From Coprothermobacter proteolyticus DSM 5265 (GTDB lineage Bacteria > Coprothermobacterota > Coprothermobacteria > Coprothermobacterales > Coprothermobacteraceae), in NCBI RefSeq assembly GCF_000020945.1, contig NC_011295.1, forward strand, positions 434,001 through 498,000: a stretch of 64,000 bases of DNA. The letters are read 5' to 3'. The notes below the pieces were generated by a model. The model did not search any database, was not told the origin of the DNA, and worked only from the letters and a program-made list of their open reading frames with translations. Positions within the stretch are counted from its first letter, which is position 1, and each line of letters begins with the position of its first letter. This document shows, in pieces, positions 52,777-60,930 of the stretch. The position numbers and the translations under genes were made by a program.

Positions 52777-53558
52777 TGACATCTGGAAAGGGAGGCGTAG
52801 GTAAAACCACAATAACAGCTAATGTGGGGTACGCCCTGGCTTCCCTTGGTAAGAAAGTGCTTCTCATTGATGGAGATATTGGCCTTAAGAATCTGGACAG
52901 CGTGCTTGGGTTAGAACGGAGGGTTGTCTACGACTTGTTCGATGTGATAACCAACAGGATTGAACTTGAAGATGCTTTAGTTAAAGACAAAAGATTACCT
53001 GACAATTTGTTCTTATTGGCAGCTTCGCAGAGCCACTTTAAGGAGGATGTACCTGAGGAGAAGTTTAGTGAAGTGGTGGAAGAGGCAAAAGCGTTGTTCG
53101 AATACGTACTTGTGGACAGCCCTGCTGGCATTGAGCACGGTTTTAGAATTAGTAGTCGTTTTGCTGACCGAGCAGTAGTGGTAACTGTGCCTGAAGTTCC
53201 CAGTATTCGTGATGTGGATCGAGTGGTCGGGCTCTTGGAGAACTATCGAGTATCTGTGGACGGCGTAGTAGTAAACAGGCTAAACCAGACCTTGGTACGG
53301 CAGGGTAATATGCTTTCACCCCAGGATATTCTGGATCTGTTGGAAATACCACTTCTTGGTGTGGTTCCAGAGGACACACTCATTGTTCAAGCGGTAAACC
53401 AAGGGGATCCACTGGTTTATAAGTATCCGAACTCAGCGGTGGCACGTGCTTACACGAACATTGCCCATAAACTGCTGGATCCCGAGTATGTTCCTCAAGA
53501 AACTAAGAAATCAAGAGGCTTTTGGTCTCTATTCGGCTTTCTCAGAGGTGAGGGATAA
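52755..53558 (+). CDS. minD: Septum site-determining ATPase MinD
   Basis: Deviant Walker ATPase that recruits MinC to the membrane and oscillates or is topologically placed by MinE. Walker A SGKGGVGKTT (~9-18), DGDIGLKNLDS, and VDSPAGIEHGF (Walker B). The C-terminus RGFWSLFGFLRGEG is a probable membrane-targeting amphipathic helix. 267 residues. Ends on minE (TAATG). Confidence 0.97.
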   Translation: MAGQCIVVTSGKGGVGKTTITANVGYALASLGKKVLLIDGDIGLKNLDSVLGLERRVVYDLFDVITNRIELEDALVKDKRLPDNLFLLAASQSHFKEDVPEEKFSEVVEEAKALFEYVLVDSPAGIEHGFRISSRFADRAVVVTVPEVPSIRDVDRVVGLLENYRVSVDGVVVNRLNQTLVRQGNMLSPQDILDLLEIPLLGVVPEDTLIVQAVNQGDPLVYKYPNSAVARAYTNIAHKLLDPEYVPQETKKSRGFWSLFGFLRGEG

Positions 53559-53815
53559 TGTCTTGGTTCACTGACTTGTTTGGGCGGCACACGAAAAATG
53601 ATGCTAAGCAGCGTCTTGAGGTCATGCTCATACATGATCGTGGAATATTTGATAATGCTGACCTGGAGCAGATGGAGAAAGAGATTCTGACGGTGGTAAA
53701 GCGCTATGCTGACATTGAGACTGGTGCGGCTGAAATTTGCACAGATAAGTTGGACAATGGCAGATTACTGCTCAGCATAAGAGTTCCTGTGAGGGGCCAA
53801 AAGAGTAGACGGTGA
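53558..53815 (+). CDS. minE: Cell division topological specificity factor MinE
   Basis: 85 residues. N-terminal WFTDLFG membrane-targeting helix, then AKQRLEVMLIHDRG (the MinD-binding beta/alpha segment, normally RLxxxxxHDR) and the dimer domain EKEILTVVKRYADIE. Overlaps minD by one base and rodA by 4. MinE alongside MinCD suggests Min oscillation rather than DivIVA anchoring. Confidence 0.92.
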   Translation: MSWFTDLFGRHTKNDAKQRLEVMLIHDRGIFDNADLEQMEKEILTVVKRYADIETGAAEICTDKLDNGRLLLSIRVPVRGQKSRR

Positions 53816-54897
53816 AAATAAGGCTAGTTTTTGGTTTGATCTGTGTCGTTAGTGCTTTTGCTTTGGTTTTCTTTGGTTTAGTAGGTATCTCTGCAGCTAC
53901 GCAACCTGGCTATGAGTTTAGCGGCTTCATGACTGATTATGTCAGAACCCAACTGATTGCTTTTGCGGCGGGACTCTTGGTGGGTCTTATTATTCTGTAT
54001 GTGGGGTTTGCTTACGTGCTAAAAGTTGCTCCATATTTGGCAGTTGTCAGTGTGATTTTACTTTTGATCACTTTGGTCATGGGTGAAGAGGCTTATGGTG
54101 CCCAGAGATGGATATCCTTTGGCTCTTTTCAATTTCAACCTTCAGAGCTTGCAAAGTTGTCTTTACCCCTGCTTCTTGTTTGGATAAATGGTCGCTTCAG
54201 TGGTGTTAAGAAGTGGGCCATAAGTCTTGTTGGTGCTATGTCTTATGTGGTACTGGTGCTAGTTCAGCCAGATTTAGGGACTAGCATTGTCTTGCTGGTG
54301 GAGTTTATAGCCTACTTAGTTATTGAAGGTGTTAACTGGGGCATTTTACTTTCAGGGCTTTACATGGTAATCTTGGCCTTTCCAATTCTTTGGGATAAAG
54401 CTCTTAAGGAATACCAAAAACGTCGTCTTCTCAGCTTTTTAAATCCCTTCGATGATCCTTCTGGTTCTGGCTACAATCTAATTCAAGCATGGACAGCCAT
54501 TGGAAGTGGTGGTTTAAAGGGTAAAGGCCTTGATAATGCCTATTTTCTTTATTATGGCTATCTGCCTGTTGACCATGCCGACTTCATATTTGCAACGATT
54601 TCCTACGTACTGGGTTTTTGGGGTGCGGTGAGCTTGTTGGCGCTCATGTGCTCTTTTGTCTTGGGCGGGGTAGGATTTGCGTTCTTTGTTCCTGATAGTA
54701 AGCAGAAAGAGTTCTGTTTTATTGTCCTATGCGCCTGGCTTATCCAATTTGCGGTAAACATTGGAATGAATTTGGGACTTATGCCCATAACTGGTATTCC
54801 GCTGCCTTTCATAAGCTATGGTGGGTCTGCTCTTCTCATGAACATGGTTATGCTTTTCACTTTTCTTTCTTACAGACCCGAACCTGAGACCCATTAG
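53812..54897 (+). CDS. rodA: RodA/FtsW-type peptidoglycan glycosyltransferase
   Basis: SEDS-family polytopic membrane glycosyltransferase, about 10 helices in 361 residues. Hallmarks: GAQRWISFGSFQFQPSELAK, GLKGKGLDNA, YLPVDHADFIFA (with catalytic Asp) and LMPITGIPLPFISYGGSAL. Its place after mrdA and minCDE argues for RodA over FtsW, though sequence alone does not decide. GTG start overlaps minE; 3' end overlaps the convergent M16 peptidase gene. Confidence 0.88.
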   Translation: MKIRLVFGLICVVSAFALVFFGLVGISAATQPGYEFSGFMTDYVRTQLIAFAAGLLVGLIILYVGFAYVLKVAPYLAVVSVILLLITLVMGEEAYGAQRWISFGSFQFQPSELAKLSLPLLLVWINGRFSGVKKWAISLVGAMSYVVLVLVQPDLGTSIVLLVEFIAYLVIEGVNWGILLSGLYMVILAFPILWDKALKEYQKRRLLSFLNPFDDPSGSGYNLIQAWTAIGSGGLKGKGLDNAYFLYYGYLPVDHADFIFATISYVLGFWGAVSLLALMCSFVLGGVGFAFFVPDSKQKEFCFIVLCAWLIQFAVNIGMNLGLMPITGIPLPFISYGGSALLMNMVMLFTFLSYRPEPETH

Positions 54898-56102
54898 GGT
54901 CCCAGGATTACTTCAGCAGATCCGGCTTCCATACTGTGTTTCAGGTTTTCACTGATAAGGTCCACACTAATGCTGTTAATGTACTGAATTTCGCTTTGAG
55001 GGTCCCAGACACGGTTTCGGGTAACAAATCTGTCTGCCAAAAGCAGAGAAATACTTGAGGTGGATTCCAAGCTCATGGTGTAAGCGCCAACGGTGAACCT
55101 CTTAAACCTATCCAGTTCATCCACCGTGAGCTTTGCTTGTGAAAGCCTTTCTATCTCCTCTTGAATAATACTCTTTGTTCTGTCTAGCCCCTTTGGTTTC
55201 AAATCACAAGAAACAATTAATGCACCTGCTACCGAAGTTGCTTCCACCGTGGAGTACACTGAATAGCTAAGGCCTTCTTCTTCACGTATGCGCAAAAACA
55301 ACTGACTAAAGCTGGATCCACCGAGAATGTTTGATATGAGTTGGTAGACAAAGATGTCATCCCTTGCTGCTTCACAAGCTTGCAAAGCAAGCCTATAATA
55401 GGTCTGTTGTGTGTCTTCTTTAATTCTTGAGCTACCCGGAGTGAACTCTGGTCTTTCCATATGCTTAATGGGATCCACCAACGGGGAAGGAATGTAAACA
55501 TTCCTAAGGAAGCTCTCCAACACTTTACCGTCAATGGGGCCGGCTATGGCCACACAGGGCTTTTGGTAGATCAACTTTTCCCAGAAAATGTAGAGTTTGG
55601 TTTTGGTGGCGTTCTCGATGTCTTTCCGCCTGCCAATAACGTCTTCACGCAAACGATGGCCATTCCACATCGTTTTCTGCAGATGTGAATAAGCTCTCTC
55701 CTCGGGCTGGTCTTGTGCCATCTGGATCTCGCTTATAACAACCTGTTTTTCAGTGGAAAGAGCAGTTTCTTCTAATAAAGGCTCGTAAGCTAGGCTGAAC
55801 AAAACTTTCACAGCATTTTGCCAGTAGTTTGCAGGTACGGTTGCTGTTAGGTATATGGCATCATAAGTAGTGAAACCGTTGTAACGTCCGCCTACACCTT
55901 CTATCTCCATGGCTAAATCCTTGCTTGTTGCGTAAGTGCGCGTTCCTCTAAAGAGCATATGTTCCAGTAAATGTGCGTATCCGTATTGGCCTTCTTCTTC
56001 AGCCATAGCTCCGCCTGGTATGGCAATGGTTATAGAAAAAACGCTAGTGTCTCTTTTTACGTAAAGCGAAGGAAATTCAGTGTTCAATGTTTCTATGTTC
56101 AT
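54894..56102 (-). CDS. M16 family zinc peptidase
   Basis: Inverzincin peptidase. Zinc motif HLLEHMLF (HxxEH, ~46-53) with the downstream Glu in the helix STEKQVVISEIQMAQD (~120-135); the C-terminal half is the non-catalytic M16_C domain. 402 residues, a half-length 'YmxG/PqqL-small' type that normally works as a homodimer or heterodimer; no partner gene is adjacent. No signal peptide, so cytoplasmic. Convergent with rodA, overlapping by 4 nt. Confidence 0.88.
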   Translation of the reverse strand: MNIETLNTEFPSLYVKRDTSVFSITIAIPGGAMAEEEGQYGYAHLLEHMLFRGTRTYATSKDLAMEIEGVGGRYNGFTTYDAIYLTATVPANYWQNAVKVLFSLAYEPLLEETALSTEKQVVISEIQMAQDQPEERAYSHLQKTMWNGHRLREDVIGRRKDIENATKTKLYIFWEKLIYQKPCVAIAGPIDGKVLESFLRNVYIPSPLVDPIKHMERPEFTPGSSRIKEDTQQTYYRLALQACEAARDDIFVYQLISNILGGSSFSQLFLRIREEEGLSYSVYSTVEATSVAGALIVSCDLKPKGLDRTKSIIQEEIERLSQAKLTVDELDRFKRFTVGAYTMSLESTSSISLLLADRFVTRNRVWDPQSEIQYINSISVDLISENLKHSMEAGSAEVILGP

Positions 56103-56153
56103 TTCTTGCCTCCTTTGATCTGCAAAATCAAGATACTACTTACTATACGGGTA

Positions 56154-56402
56154 TTACGAAAAATCATCTGTTTTCTTGATTCTTTCTTGGAGTTCTGCTT
56201 TTGAGGGGCGTTCCACGTTTATCACCACATAGCGCGTATAAGCCACAGGTGTATCCACTTCGATCATGTCGTCGACTTTCACAGGATCCGATTGTTTTGC
56301 TAATTTGCCGTTTATTTTAACGTAACCTGCCTGAATTATTCTTTGTGCTAACGTGCGTCGCTTAATGATACCGCTTTCTTTGAGAAACTTATCCAGCCTC
56401 AT
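56154..56402 (-). CDS. rqcP: S4-domain RNA-binding protein RqcP-like
   Basis: 82-residue S4 RNA-binding protein, similar to YabO/RqcP, the Hsp15-like factor that helps RqcH in ribosome quality control. Residues 1-60 form the S4 fold: MRLDKFLKESGIIKRRTLA, IIQAGYVKINGKLAK, VKVDDMIEV. It sits next to mazG, as yabO follows yabN in Bacillus, which supports RqcP over Hsp15. Overlaps mazG by 14 nt. Confidence 0.85.
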   Translation of the reverse strand: MRLDKFLKESGIIKRRTLAQRIIQAGYVKINGKLAKQSDPVKVDDMIEVDTPVAYTRYVVINVERPSKAELQERIKKTDDFS

Positions 56403-57447
56403 TCTTTGATTCTTCCCACAGCGTTTCTAGATCATTTTCAGCTTGATGCTCAGTTACGTACTTTAGACGCCTCTGGAATTTCTTGCTACTATGGAGAAGA
56501 GCATCTTCTGGGTCCACGTTCAAAAGTCTGGCTAGGTTTACTACCGTGAACAGAAGGTCACCTACTTCGTCCTTCATACTCTGGGTTTGTCCGCTCTCAA
56601 AAGCACAGCGAAGTTCTTCAAACTCTTCCTCGAGTTTGTCTTTTAGTTGCATAGGGTCTTCCCAATCCAAGCCGTGGTGATGAGCCTCATCTTGCAGGCG
56701 AAGTGCCCAGGTAAACACGTTGGGCGGGACAGATTCGTCATCGCTATTTTTACCTTTACGTTCCTGCCATTTGCTTAATACGGTGGCTGCATCAGCGTCA
56801 TGATCAGATGCAAACACATGTGGATGCCTCGAGATCGCTTTCTCTGAAGCTTTAGTAAGAACATCCGCCAGTTCGAAGGCGTCATTTTCTTCTGCGATGA
56901 CGCTATGAAGCAGCAAATGTAGCCACAAGTCGCCCAGTTCTTCAGCGTAATTATCCATATCTTGGTTGGAAATAGCTTCCATGAGCTCACTAAGTTCTTC
57001 ACGGCTCAATGTGACTAACTGGTACGGAGTAACTTCTCGGTCCCATGGGCATCTTTCTCTGAGGTTTTCGACTATCTTCTTAAAGCGCATGAACTGAAAA
57101 CCTACCGTTTTGGGCAGTGTGCAGTGGCAATCAGAACTTCCAAATGAGGGGGGCTCTGGTAACTCAAAAACGCTCTGCAACTCCAAGGCGGCTCTCTGAG
57201 GGGTATAACCTAAGCTCTGCAAGAAAAGATTCGAGAAAAACAAAGCATTTTCCAAATTGCTAGTCACTACCACAGTGCCATCTTTGTTAGTTAGGAGGCC
57301 TTTCCAGACATCTTCCAAAACCTGCTGCCAGTCAATCACTTCTCTCGGTAAGCGTATTTGTCCACACTTTTCTTTACTGGTTCCTTCTGCTTCTGTCTCT
57401 GTCTCAACACACACGTCCAATCCTTTTATGACCTTATATCGCTTCAT
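56389..57447 (-). CDS. mazG: Nucleoside triphosphate pyrophosphohydrolase MazG
   Basis: Removes non-canonical (d)NTPs. Two MazG modules: first around residues 115-210 (CPWDREVTPYQ, EELSELMEA, AEELGDLWLH), second around 240-335 (VFTWALRLQDEAHHHG, EEEFEELRCAF, DEVGDLLFT). Both keep EExxE and ExxD Mg ligands. The first ~100 residues have no methylase motif and look like a remnant of the TP_methylase domain found in Bacillus YabN. The ATG has no ribosome binding site; TAAGAT ends 6 nt upstream. 352 residues. Confidence 0.88.
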   Translation of the reverse strand: MKRYKVIKGLDVCVETETEAEGTSKEKCGQIRLPREVIDWQQVLEDVWKGLLTNKDGTVVVTSNLENALFFSNLFLQSLGYTPQRAALELQSVFELPEPPSFGSSDCHCTLPKTVGFQFMRFKKIVENLRERCPWDREVTPYQLVTLSREELSELMEAISNQDMDNYAEELGDLWLHLLLHSVIAEENDAFELADVLTKASEKAISRHPHVFASDHDADAATVLSKWQERKGKNSDDESVPPNVFTWALRLQDEAHHHGLDWEDPMQLKDKLEEEFEELRCAFESGQTQSMKDEVGDLLFTVVNLARLLNVDPEDALLHSSKKFQRRLKYVTEHQAENDLETLWEESKNEAG

Positions 57448-57453
57448 ATTAAC

Positions 57454-57485
57454 ATCTTACACCAGCGCAGTATTCTTGGTATAAT
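57454..57485. promoter_or_regulatory. Overlapping divergent promoters of mazG and hppA
   Basis: Plus strand: TTACAC (57457-57462), 17-nt spacer, TATAAT (57480-57485) for hppA. Minus strand: TAAGAT (57459-57454) 6 nt before the mazG ATG. The mazG -10 overlaps the hppA -35, so the two could interfere. Confidence 0.5.
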
Positions 57486-57531
57486 TCTAGTTATGTTATA
57501 TTAACTGAAAGTTAAAAGGGGAGGGGAGAGT

Positions 57532-59532
57532 GTGCTCGAGTTTTTTGCGGTTGCAGTGCTTTTGCTGCTCACGGTTATTCTTAACGCTCGCTGGATTCTG
57601 GGCATAAAAGTGGAAAACGCTTTAGCAGCACAGATAAGCGGTCACATCCACGATGGTGCAAAGGCGTTCTTGTCCAGTGAGTACAAGGTTATGTTTCCAT
57701 GGATTGTTGTACTTTTTATTGTACTAGCTCTGCTCACAGGTTATAAGTCAGCCATTGCCTTCTTGGCAGGTGCTCTATTCTCCATTGCGGCGGGCTACAT
57801 TGGTATGCAGATCGCTACATTGGCAAATGTACGCACCACAGAAGCTGCTAGGAGAGGCAGTGGAGATGCGCTTTCTGTTGCTTTTTCAGCTGGATCAGTC
57901 ATGGGCATGACCGTAGTTGCCTTCGGTTTACTAGGGCTGGGGCTTGTGGTTTTCGTTTTTGGTGGTTTTGAAAAAGCCGGAGGCATTGTTAGTAGTTTTA
58001 GTTTGGGCGCTTCTTTTGTTGCTTTATTTGCTCGTGTGGGTGGTGGCATTTTTACTAAAGCTGCTGACGTTGGGGCTGACCTAGTAGGAAAGGTTGAGGC
58101 TAACATACCTGAAGACGACCCCCGGAATCCCGCAGTCATCGCAGATAACGTTGGTGATAATGTGGGTGATGTTGCCGGTATGGGAGCAGACTTGTACGAG
58201 TCCTATGTGGGGTCCATCGTCGCTTGCATTGTTTTGGCTTTGGCTGAGAAAAACATGGTCGGCTTAAGTTTTGTCTTGTGGGCCGTGTCTTTGGGTGCAC
58301 TTTCCTCCTGGTTCACCATATTACTTGTGAGAGGCATATCCTCTCGCTCCCACATGGAGCCTGCGAACGTGTTTAGAATGGGTAGTATATTGGTGACGCT
58401 GCTGGCTGTGGGTTTTGTTTGCCTTATTCCCATGTGGACTGGTGCAAGCTGGTCATATGTTGTTTCAACGGTGGCAGGCATGATTGTGGGCATAGCCATT
58501 GGGTTTATTACAGATTACTACACCATGGGCGCGCCCATAAAGGAAATAGCTAAAGCTAGCGAGACTGGAGCAGCTACCAACATTCTTTCTGGTATGGCGA
58601 TTGCCATGCAATCCACCTTTTTGCCAGTCTTGCTTGTAGGCCTAGCCACAATTGTCGCGTACCTCAGCGCAGGGCTGTTCGGTATTGCTTTAGCTGGCGT
58701 TGGTATGCTTTGCACTCTGGCGTATTCTTTGTCGGTAGATGCCTACGGTCCCGTGGCTGATAACGCTGGGGGCATAGCTGAGATGGCGCATTTTTCTCCT
58801 CAGGTGCGTGAGGTTACTGATGGTTTGGACGCTTTAGGTAATGCCACTGCTGCCATGGGGAAAGGTTTTGCTATCGCTTCAGCCGCGCTAACGGCATTGG
58901 CTCTGTTTGCTGCATTCAACAGTGCTGTGGGGATTAAGGCTTTGGATGTCTCAGACCCCAAGGTGCTCACAGGGGTCATGGTAGGAGCGGCTTCACCGTT
59001 TCTTTTCTCTTCCATTGTCATCAATGCCGTTTCCAGGACTGCTTTTGTCATCGTAAAAGAGGTCAGACGTCAGTTTAAAGAAATTCCTGGTTTGCTTTCA
59101 GGCCAAGCCAATCCAGATTATGTAGTCTGCGTGAGTATTAGTACTAGTCATGCTCTTAAAAACATGGTAGTACCTGCTCTGTTGGCACTTATTCTGCCTC
59201 TGGCTTCCTACTTCTTGCTTGGTGTTGAAGGGGTCGGTGGCGTACTTATTGGCCAAACTGTTAGTGGATTTGTGATGGCCGTTTACATGGCAAATGCAGG
59301 TGGCGCTTGGGATAACGCAAAGAAGCTTATCGAAGGTGGTTTCTTAGGTGGTAAAGGTTCTGAGGCCCACCATGCCGCAGTAATAGGTGACACGGTGGGT
59401 GATCCGCTAAAGGATACAGCTGGCCCCTCCATTAACATACTTATGAAGTTAAGCACGGTAGTGTCCCTCATCCTCATACCCATTTTTGTGCAAATGGGCT
59501 TGCCCGTGCTCATCGATCTATTTGCAAAATAA
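57532..59532 (+). CDS. hppA: Membrane-bound ion-translocating pyrophosphatase
   Basis: Couples PPi hydrolysis to H+ and/or Na+ pumping, about 16 membrane helices in 666 residues. Active-site motifs: DVGADLVGKVEANIPEDDPRNP, NVGDNVGDVAGMGADLYESY and DTVGDPLKDTAGPS. The GNATAAMGKGF segment (Ala where K+-independent enzymes have Lys) suggests a K+-dependent enzyme; Na+ or H+ specificity cannot be told from sequence by eye. GTG start behind GGGGAGGGGAGA. With PPDK it suggests PPi-based energy saving. Confidence 0.96.
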   Translation: MLEFFAVAVLLLLTVILNARWILGIKVENALAAQISGHIHDGAKAFLSSEYKVMFPWIVVLFIVLALLTGYKSAIAFLAGALFSIAAGYIGMQIATLANVRTTEAARRGSGDALSVAFSAGSVMGMTVVAFGLLGLGLVVFVFGGFEKAGGIVSSFSLGASFVALFARVGGGIFTKAADVGADLVGKVEANIPEDDPRNPAVIADNVGDNVGDVAGMGADLYESYVGSIVACIVLALAEKNMVGLSFVLWAVSLGALSSWFTILLVRGISSRSHMEPANVFRMGSILVTLLAVGFVCLIPMWTGASWSYVVSTVAGMIVGIAIGFITDYYTMGAPIKEIAKASETGAATNILSGMAIAMQSTFLPVLLVGLATIVAYLSAGLFGIALAGVGMLCTLAYSLSVDAYGPVADNAGGIAEMAHFSPQVREVTDGLDALGNATAAMGKGFAIASAALTALALFAAFNSAVGIKALDVSDPKVLTGVMVGAASPFLFSSIVINAVSRTAFVIVKEVRRQFKEIPGLLSGQANPDYVVCVSISTSHALKNMVVPALLALILPLASYFLLGVEGVGGVLIGQTVSGFVMAVYMANAGGAWDNAKKLIEGGFLGGKGSEAHHAAVIGDTVGDPLKDTAGPSINILMKLSTVVSLILIPIFVQMGLPVLIDLFAK

Positions 59533-59538
59533 AACAAA

Positions 59539-59590
59539 AAGGCGAGAGGAAACTCTGTAATTCAGAGTGTTCATGATATCCTCTCGCCTT
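59539..59590 (-). terminator. Rho-independent terminator of rnpB (and hppA side)
   Basis: A perfect 12-bp stem AAGGCGAGAGGA / TCCTCTCGCCTT encloses an inner hairpin ACTCTG-TAATT-CAGAGT. On the minus strand it is followed by TTTTTGTTTTATTTT, a strong T tract, so it mainly ends the RNase P RNA transcript. The plus side lacks a good T tract. Confidence 0.85.
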
Positions 59591-59613
59591 CTTATTCCAT
59601 TTTACAGTGGCAA

Positions 59614-59990
59614 CTACGAGTAGACGGTAAGCCGAGTTCTGTTCCCACCAAAACCGCGTTGCCTTCAAAAGTTTTGGTGGGTGGCAACCATTTATCTTGG
59701 CTTGCTGTTGCCAGCAAGCTCCAGCGGCCTACCCGCCAGCTCGCCGAGCAGGGTCACAGCTGGCTGCTTGGCCTTGCTCCGGATGGGGTTTACCGTGCCA
59801 GCACTGTCGCCAGTGCTGCGGTGGGCTCTTACCCCGCCTTTTCACCCTTACCTACCCAAACATTTGGGTAGGCGGTTTGTTTTCTGTGGCACTCTCCTTG
59901 AGGTCGCCCTCACTGGGTGTTACCCAGCATCCTGCTCTGTGGAGCTCGGACTTTCCTCAACCTTTTGGTTGCGGCTGCCTCGTCTACTCT
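59614..59990 (-). ncRNA. rnpB: RNase P RNA, bacterial class A
   Basis: Catalytic RNA for tRNA 5' maturation, about 377 nt. P1 is formed by GAGTAGACG at the 5' end (59989-59981) and CGTCTACTC at the 3' end (59626-59618). Universally conserved tracts are visible on the minus strand in order: GAGGAAAGTCCGAGCTCC, ACAGAAA, AAGGGTGAAA, GGTAAGAGC and the 3' ACAGAACTCGGCTTA. The 5' ~71 nt also encode the last codons of rsfS. Own promoter at 59997-60026 and own terminator downstream. Confidence 0.95.
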
Positions 59991-60315
59991 TTACATATTC
60001 TACCATGCTTGTCCAATGTGACTCAATATCGTAATATTCCCTGGCTCTTTGCGTGAAAATGTGAACTACGATGTCGCCTATGTCTACAAGCACCCAATCA
60101 CCTGGAGTATAACCTTCAACGCGGTAGGTGATGTTCTTTTTATCCAGTAGCTCTTCCAATGAGTCTGCCAGTGATTGGCTATGGGTGAGTGAGTTCGCAG
60201 TGCAAATAATGAAATAATCTGCTATGGTGTCCAGGGCTCTTATGTCAACGATTTTTATGTTTTCGGCTTTTTTCTCGTCAAGAAGCCTCTGAATGGCTTC
60301 CACGTCCTGATCCAA
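59920..60315 (-). CDS. rsfS: Ribosomal silencing factor RsfS
   Basis: Binds uL14 and blocks 30S-50S joining in starvation. Family core: IVDIRALDTIADYFIICTANS, GDWVLVDIGDIVVHIFTQRAREYYDIE. TTG 60315 follows AGGAGGTG by 8 nt. Natural family ends are around the REYYDLE region (~110 residues); here the frame continues through SRRGSRNQKVEESPSSTEQDAG, coded by the 5' end of rnpB, to a TAA at 59920 within the RNA gene (131 residues). The nucleotides for that tail are constrained by RNase P RNA structure, so the tail is likely non-functional. Confidence 0.92.
   Translation of the reverse strand: MDQDVEAIQRLLDEKKAENIKIVDIRALDTIADYFIICTANSLTHSQSLADSLEELLDKKNITYRVEGYTPGDWVLVDIGDIVVHIFTQRAREYYDIESHWTSMVEYVKSRRGSRNQKVEESPSSTEQDAG
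59997..60026 (-). promoter_or_regulatory. Promoter of rnpB inside rsfS
   Basis: On the minus strand TTGAGT (60026-60021), 18-nt spacer, TAGAAT (60002-59997). The predicted transcript start near 59990 coincides with the base of P1 of the RNase P RNA. It lies wholly within the rsfS coding sequence. Confidence 0.6.
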
Positions 60316-60348
60316 CGTCTGTTCACCTCCTTTCTTTTCTTTTTTGCT

Positions 60349-60930
60349 CTATGGGTAGTAAAGGTGGTTTTCGTGAATATATGTTTCCACTGTTTTTGGT
60401 ACTAAATAAGTTATGGGTTTTCCCTTAGCTACTCTTTGTCTTATGTACGTCGAGGAGACGTTTATCGGCGTCATGTCCGTAAAGATGGCTTCTGCTTCTG
60501 GTCTGGCTACAGTTATTGGTTTTCTCGGGACTACGATGAAAATAGCATTTTTTACGAGTAAGTCATACCTGCGCCAGTTGTGCAACTCTTCCCATTCATC
60601 ACTGCCTAATATGAAGTAGGGCTTTTCACCAAGCACGTGCTTTACTGACAAAATGGTTTCATATGAATATGTGGGTCTGGCTTCTCTTTCCAATTCCATG
60701 AGCACAAATTTGGGTTCCTCTTTTAGCGCCATCTCCAACATGTTGACGCGGTGAAAGTAGGGGACTTTCGCGCTGTCTTTGTGTGGAGGTATGTGAGTAG
60801 GGACAAACCAAACCCTGTCAAGATTAGCGGCTTCCATGGCTAGGTGGGCCATGAACAGATGACCTATGTGAACAGGATCAAAAACACCTGCAAGAAGGCC
60901 AGTTCTAGAGGATTTCAAAGGCTTTATCAT
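60349..60930 (-). CDS. nadD: Nicotinate-nucleotide adenylyltransferase
   Basis: Makes deamido-NAD from nicotinate mononucleotide and ATP. The nucleotidyltransferase motif GVFDPVHIGHLFMAH (HxGH type, ~15-29), PPHKDS, LGSDEWEEL and the C-terminal ISSTYIR-like NVSSTYIRQRV are intact. 193 residues. ATG lies inside obgE. In conserved order obgE-nadD-rsfS, but without the HD gene yqeK seen in Bacillus. Confidence 0.95.
   Translation of the reverse strand: MIKPLKSSRTGLLAGVFDPVHIGHLFMAHLAMEAANLDRVWFVPTHIPPHKDSAKVPYFHRVNMLEMALKEEPKFVLMELEREARPTYSYETILSVKHVLGEKPYFILGSDEWEELHNWRRYDLLVKNAIFIVVPRKPITVARPEAEAIFTDMTPINVSSTYIRQRVAKGKPITYLVPKTVETYIHENHLYYP

Noticed and set aside
59659-60056. Three plus-strand open frames of 70-119 codons
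   Set aside because: They lie antisense to the RNase P RNA, whose conserved structure explains the open sequence; no ribosome binding site or protein family.
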